Source: Bilifractor porci
Lineage (GTDB): Bacteria; Bacillota; Clostridia; Lachnospirales; Lachnospiraceae
Length of the DNA stretch: 64,000 nt
Reading direction: 5' to 3'
Assembly: GCF_009696005.1 (NCBI RefSeq)
Contig: NZ_VUMV01000002.1
Location: 372,001 to 436,000, forward strand
Shown here: positions 61,305 to 64,000 of the stretch, in pieces
Layout: the number at the start of each line of letters is the position of its first letter
Position numbering within the stretch: position 1 is the stretch's first letter
Translations under genes and position numbers: made by a program
Notes under the pieces: model-generated
What the model saw: the letters and a program-made list of their open reading frames with translations, nothing else
What the model was told of the DNA's origin: nothing
The model's database searches: none

Positions 61305-62561
61305 ATGAAAGCTGTTCTGCCTGTTCTGGTGCTTGTCCTGCTGACAGGACTGTACCGGAGAAAAAAGCTAAAAAAGAAATCTTTTTTCTTTTTTCTGTTC
61401 GCTCTTGCCGTAGTTTCTGCCGTTCTGGCCGCAGAACTGCATGAGGGAGATTCCAGAGAGGTGACCAGTCTGGAAAAAAACAGCCGGGATAACGGTCTGG
61501 AAGAGATACCGCTTCAGGTGGAGACCGAGGATGGAATCAGAGAGGAGGTGACAATCACAATTCCCGAATTTCGCTATTCGGAGCAGGAGGCGCAGGGACT
61601 CCTGGAGAAAAAGGCAGAAGAGCTGGATGCGGAAATTCTGGGAGAAAACAGGACGCTGACGCATATTGATCACAATCTTGACCTTCCGGTGTCTTTTCAG
61701 GATTCCGACATTACTGTTCAGTGGTCCTCCACAAAACCGGAATATCTCCGCTGGGACGGGACGCTTCTTTCCGGCATACCGGAAGAAGGCTGTCAGGCAG
61801 TGCTGCTGGCGGCCCTGTATCTGCAGGATCAGATGCTTGATTACCGCAGAACGATTGTGCTGTTTCCATCGGAAGAAAAAGGAGCCTTTGCCGGAGAGCT
61901 GCAGGCGGAGACGGAAAAGCTGAATGAGCCGTCTTCCGGAAACCGCTTCCTCCTTCCGGGAGAGTGGAAGGGAAGAAAACTGAAGTGGTTTCAAAAGAAC
62001 GAACAGATTGGCAGCGGACTCTGCCTTCTGCTTCTGGCGGGAATCTTCTTCTGCGTTTCGTCGGACAGAAACAGGCGGGAGCATGCGGAGAAAAAAAGAA
62101 GGGAGCAGCTGGAGCTTGCATATCCGGAGCTGGTCAGCAAGATTCAGCTTATGACAGGGGCAGGCCTCAGTGTGCGGAATGTATTCGGCCGTCTGACAGA
62201 AGCATGCCGCAGGGAGCAGGAGGGAGGAAAAAAGGTCAATCCGGCTCTGGAGGAAGCTGCCCGGACCTGGCAGGAGATGGAGAACGGCATTCTGGAGCGG
62301 GATGCCTATGAGCACCTGGGAGAACGCTGCGGCCTGGCGGTGTACCGGGAGCTGGCCCTTCTTCTGGAACAGAACAGAAAAAGAGGGAACGCAAAGATGA
62401 ATGAACTGCTGGAGCAGGAGGCTGGAAGGGCTTTTGAGACAAGAAAGCGTACCGCCAGGGCAGAGGGCGAAAAGGTGTCCGTGAGGCTGCTTCTTCCCAT
62501 GGGGATGATGCTGGTTATCGTCATGGCGCTTATCCTGGTTCCCGCCTTTTGGTCCTTCTGA
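61305..62561 (+). CDS. tadC: TadC-like pilus protein with N-terminal extracytoplasmic domain
   Basis: A 418-residue protein. A first membrane region (about 1-45) is followed by about 200 residues of likely external sequence (HIDHNLDLPVSFQDSDITVQ, WSSTKPEYLRWDGTLLSG) like an atrophied bacterial Ig domain, a second membrane helix (about 245-262, SGLCLLLLAGIFFCVSS), and the T2SSF-like part (about 285-418: ELVSKIQLMTGAGLSVRNVF). Normal TadC is shorter, near 300 residues. The ATG at 61,305 follows AGAAGGAGG. Confidence 0.75.
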   Translation: MKAVLPVLVLVLLTGLYRRKKLKKKSFFFFLFALAVVSAVLAAELHEGDSREVTSLEKNSRDNGLEEIPLQVETEDGIREEVTITIPEFRYSEQEAQGLLEKKAEELDAEILGENRTLTHIDHNLDLPVSFQDSDITVQWSSTKPEYLRWDGTLLSGIPEEGCQAVLLAALYLQDQMLDYRRTIVLFPSEEKGAFAGELQAETEKLNEPSSGNRFLLPGEWKGRKLKWFQKNEQIGSGLCLLLLAGIFFCVSSDRNRREHAEKKRREQLELAYPELVSKIQLMTGAGLSVRNVFGRLTEACRREQEGGKKVNPALEEAARTWQEMENGILERDAYEHLGERCGLAVYRELALLLEQNRKRGNAKMNELLEQEAGRAFETRKRTARAEGEKVSVRLLLPMGMMLVIVMALILVPAFWSF

Positions 62562-62604
62562 TCCGGGAAACGCGCGTACAAGAGAATATTTTCAGGAGGA
62601 AAAA

Positions 62605-62772
62605 ATGGAGGAAATCAAAGCATTTATCAGGGAAGAGGACGCGGTGTCTGTGGTAGAAATAATTCTGATCACCGTTGTTTTAATATCTTTAGTCATTATT
62701 TTCAAAAGCCAGCTGACCAGTCTTGTCACGAATATTCTGAATAAAATTACCAGTCAGAGTAACGGAATCTGA
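62605..62772 (+). CDS. flp: Flp-type pilin
   Basis: A 55-residue prepilin: short charged leader (MEEIKAFIREED), then the hydrophobic stretch AVSVVEIILITVVLISLVII with Glu at +5-like position, and FKSQLTSLVTNIL... SQSNGI. This matches Flp1-type IVb pilins. The prepilin peptidase at 35,881 would cut it before the hydrophobic part. CAGGAGGA lies before the ATG. It is under 60 residues, so easily missed. Confidence 0.85.
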   Translation: MEEIKAFIREEDAVSVVEIILITVVLISLVIIFKSQLTSLVTNILNKITSQSNGI

Positions 62773-62798
62773 AGCCGCCGCTGCAGGGAGGGGAGCAT

Positions 62799-64000
62799 AT
62801 GCAGGGGAAAAAGGAAACTTATTGGCAGGGAAGTATAACCCTGTACCTCTGCCTGATTTTGCTGGTGATGCTCTCGCTGATTGCGGCGGCCCTGCATTCT
62901 GCCCGTCTGGCGGCGGGAAGGGCAGCGCTCGCGTGCGCGCAGGAGCAGGGACTGTACTCGATGTTCTCCCAGTATGACCGCACACTGTTCGACCGGTACG
63001 GACTTCTTTTTCTGGATGCCGGATACGGGGGAGAAAGCCTTCAGCTGGGAAGAGTTCTGAAGCAGACAGAGGAGGATGTTTCGATGGTGCTTGATCCGAA
63101 AAAAGAGAATGTTTCTCCGGGTGCTGTGGATCTTCTGCGCTTCGGACCCGTGGAAAGTGAACTCACCGGGTATGTGCTGGCCACAGACAATGGCGGGGCG
63201 GCTTTTCGCAGACAGGTGTGCGAGGCAATGCGCGACAGCCTGGGCAGTGCGCTTCTGGAAGCGGGGAAACAGAAGCTTCTGGAGGAGGGAAAAACCGAAG
63301 GCTCCCTGCAGCGGGAAGCCGGAAAGATCACGGAGGACAGGGCCGCGGAGCTTTATGCAGAGGATCATCCGGAAGGAGCAGCCCGCCAGGGAGAGGTCAC
63401 GGTTCCGGAAGACTTTGTGAATCCCATTGAGACCATACGGGTTTTGAAAAAGAAAGGGATTCTGTCCCTGGCCGTTCCGGCAGGAAGGCAGCTGTCTTCC
63501 GGTTCCTTGAAACCGGAAGAACTGGTGAGCGGCAGAGCCCTGCAGACAGGGATGAATATGGTTCCCTCCGGATGGAGGGGAGGAGATGAAGAGTTTCTGA
63601 TGCGGGAATTCCTGATGCGGAATTTCGGCTGTTTTACCCGCCAGCGTGGGTCAGCTTCGGCAGAATATCAGGCCGAGTACGTCCTTGCGGGAAAAACAAC
63701 CGATGTGGAAAATTTGAAAGCAGCGTTGACAAAGCTGCAGAAGCTGCGGGAAAAGTCAAATCTGATCTATCTGGTCTCCAGCCCGGAGCGGCGGGCGGAA
63801 GCCGCGGAGATGGCGGCCGTCATCTCCGCATCCCTGGGAAACCCGGAGCTGGAGCCGGCCGTCTCCTTTGCCCTGAAAAAATGCTGGGCCTGGGGAGAAT
63901 CTGTGCTGGATCTCCGGGAGCTGCTGGACGGAGGGAAAATTCCCATGGTAAAAACGGACAGTTCCTGGCAGCTTTCGCTGCATTCTCTCGCGGCTCTGCA
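62799..64000 (+). CDS. DUF5702 family pilus-associated membrane protein (partial)
   Basis: Starts at 62,799 after GGGAGGGGAG and runs off the window, about 400 residues so far. An N-terminal membrane helix (ITLYLCLILLVMLSLIAAAL) is TadE-like, followed by QEQGLYSMFSQYDRTLFDRYGLLFLDAGYG, a mark of DUF5702 proteins that sit in Tad loci of Clostridia. The rest is a large external region rich in Glu/Lys/Leu. The role is probably a minor pilin or assembly factor. Confidence 0.8.
   Translation, partial: MQGKKETYWQGSITLYLCLILLVMLSLIAAALHSARLAAGRAALACAQEQGLYSMFSQYDRTLFDRYGLLFLDAGYGGESLQLGRVLKQTEEDVSMVLDPKKENVSPGAVDLLRFGPVESELTGYVLATDNGGAAFRRQVCEAMRDSLGSALLEAGKQKLLEEGKTEGSLQREAGKITEDRAAELYAEDHPEGAARQGEVTVPEDFVNPIETIRVLKKKGILSLAVPAGRQLSSGSLKPEELVSGRALQTGMNMVPSGWRGGDEEFLMREFLMRNFGCFTRQRGSASAEYQAEYVLAGKTTDVENLKAALTKLQKLREKSNLIYLVSSPERRAEAAEMAAVISASLGNPELEPAVSFALKKCWAWGESVLDLRELLDGGKIPMVKTDSSWQLSLHSLAAL

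Overview
The window looks like a chromosome segment from an anaerobic Firmicute of the Lachnospiraceae type, probably an acetogen of the Blautia kind. The placement is inferred from gene content: a methylene-THF reductase / RnfC-like cluster of the Wood-Ljungdahl pathway, a cobalamin methyltransferase, glycogen branching enzyme, a Flp/Tad pilus locus, and ferredoxin-type proteins. Host DNA is clearly GC-rich by eye. Two stretches are visibly AT-richer: a prophage end (about 1-8,990) and a large integrated element (about 38,361-60,194).

Layout. (1) 1-8,990: the distal late region of a prophage, from the end of the tape-measure gene through tail proteins, a holin, a multidomain endolysin and a tail-fibre gene. 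Two promoterless alternative C-terminal cassettes follow the fibre gene. (2) 9,000-35,600: host genes, including a TSCPD protein, a HAD phosphatase, the rnfC2-metV-metF cluster, a membrane PDZ protein, pgi, an HNH protein with a membrane tail, glgB, a NEAT-like surface protein, cobI with an ABC exporter, a ParB-like/BMP fusion protein with a phosphoesterase, DUF3786, a ferredoxin protein, CapA, a Crp/Fnr regulator, an acyltransferase-like membrane protein, nth, TraX, LysR and an L,D-transpeptidase. (3) 35,881-64,000: a Tad pilus operon (prepilin peptidase, TadZ/CpaE, CpaF/TadA, TadB, TadC, Flp pilin, DUF5702 protein). Its ATPase gene cpaF is cut in two by the integrated element.

The element (about 21.8 kb) has imperfect 13-bp inverted ends and sits between the codons for DFL and ALNTGHEG of CpaF. 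The Walker A and B motifs stay on the left side and the conserved NTGHEGS box is on the right. From left to right it holds: a small orphan gene; a leftward operon of one serine recombinase, two small proteins that repeat the recombinase C-terminal domain, and two ParB-like proteins; XRE regulators; a complete type I restriction-modification system (hsdM-hsdS-hsdR); a region of repeated RNA-like hairpins; a regulator facing a tyrosine-recombinase operon across a dense array of 9-bp iterons; and three tyrosine recombinases plus a DUF6262-like helper, TnpV and a small membrane protein. The trio and helper recall the Tn554 type. While the element is in place the Tad ATPase should be broken, so excision could act as an on/off switch for the pilus.

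The observations most worth following are the cpaF disruption, the iteron-controlled recombinase operon, the serine-recombinase C-terminal domain copied into separate genes with ParB-like partners, the repeated hairpin RNA region after hsdR, and the silent tail-fibre tip cassettes of the prophage.
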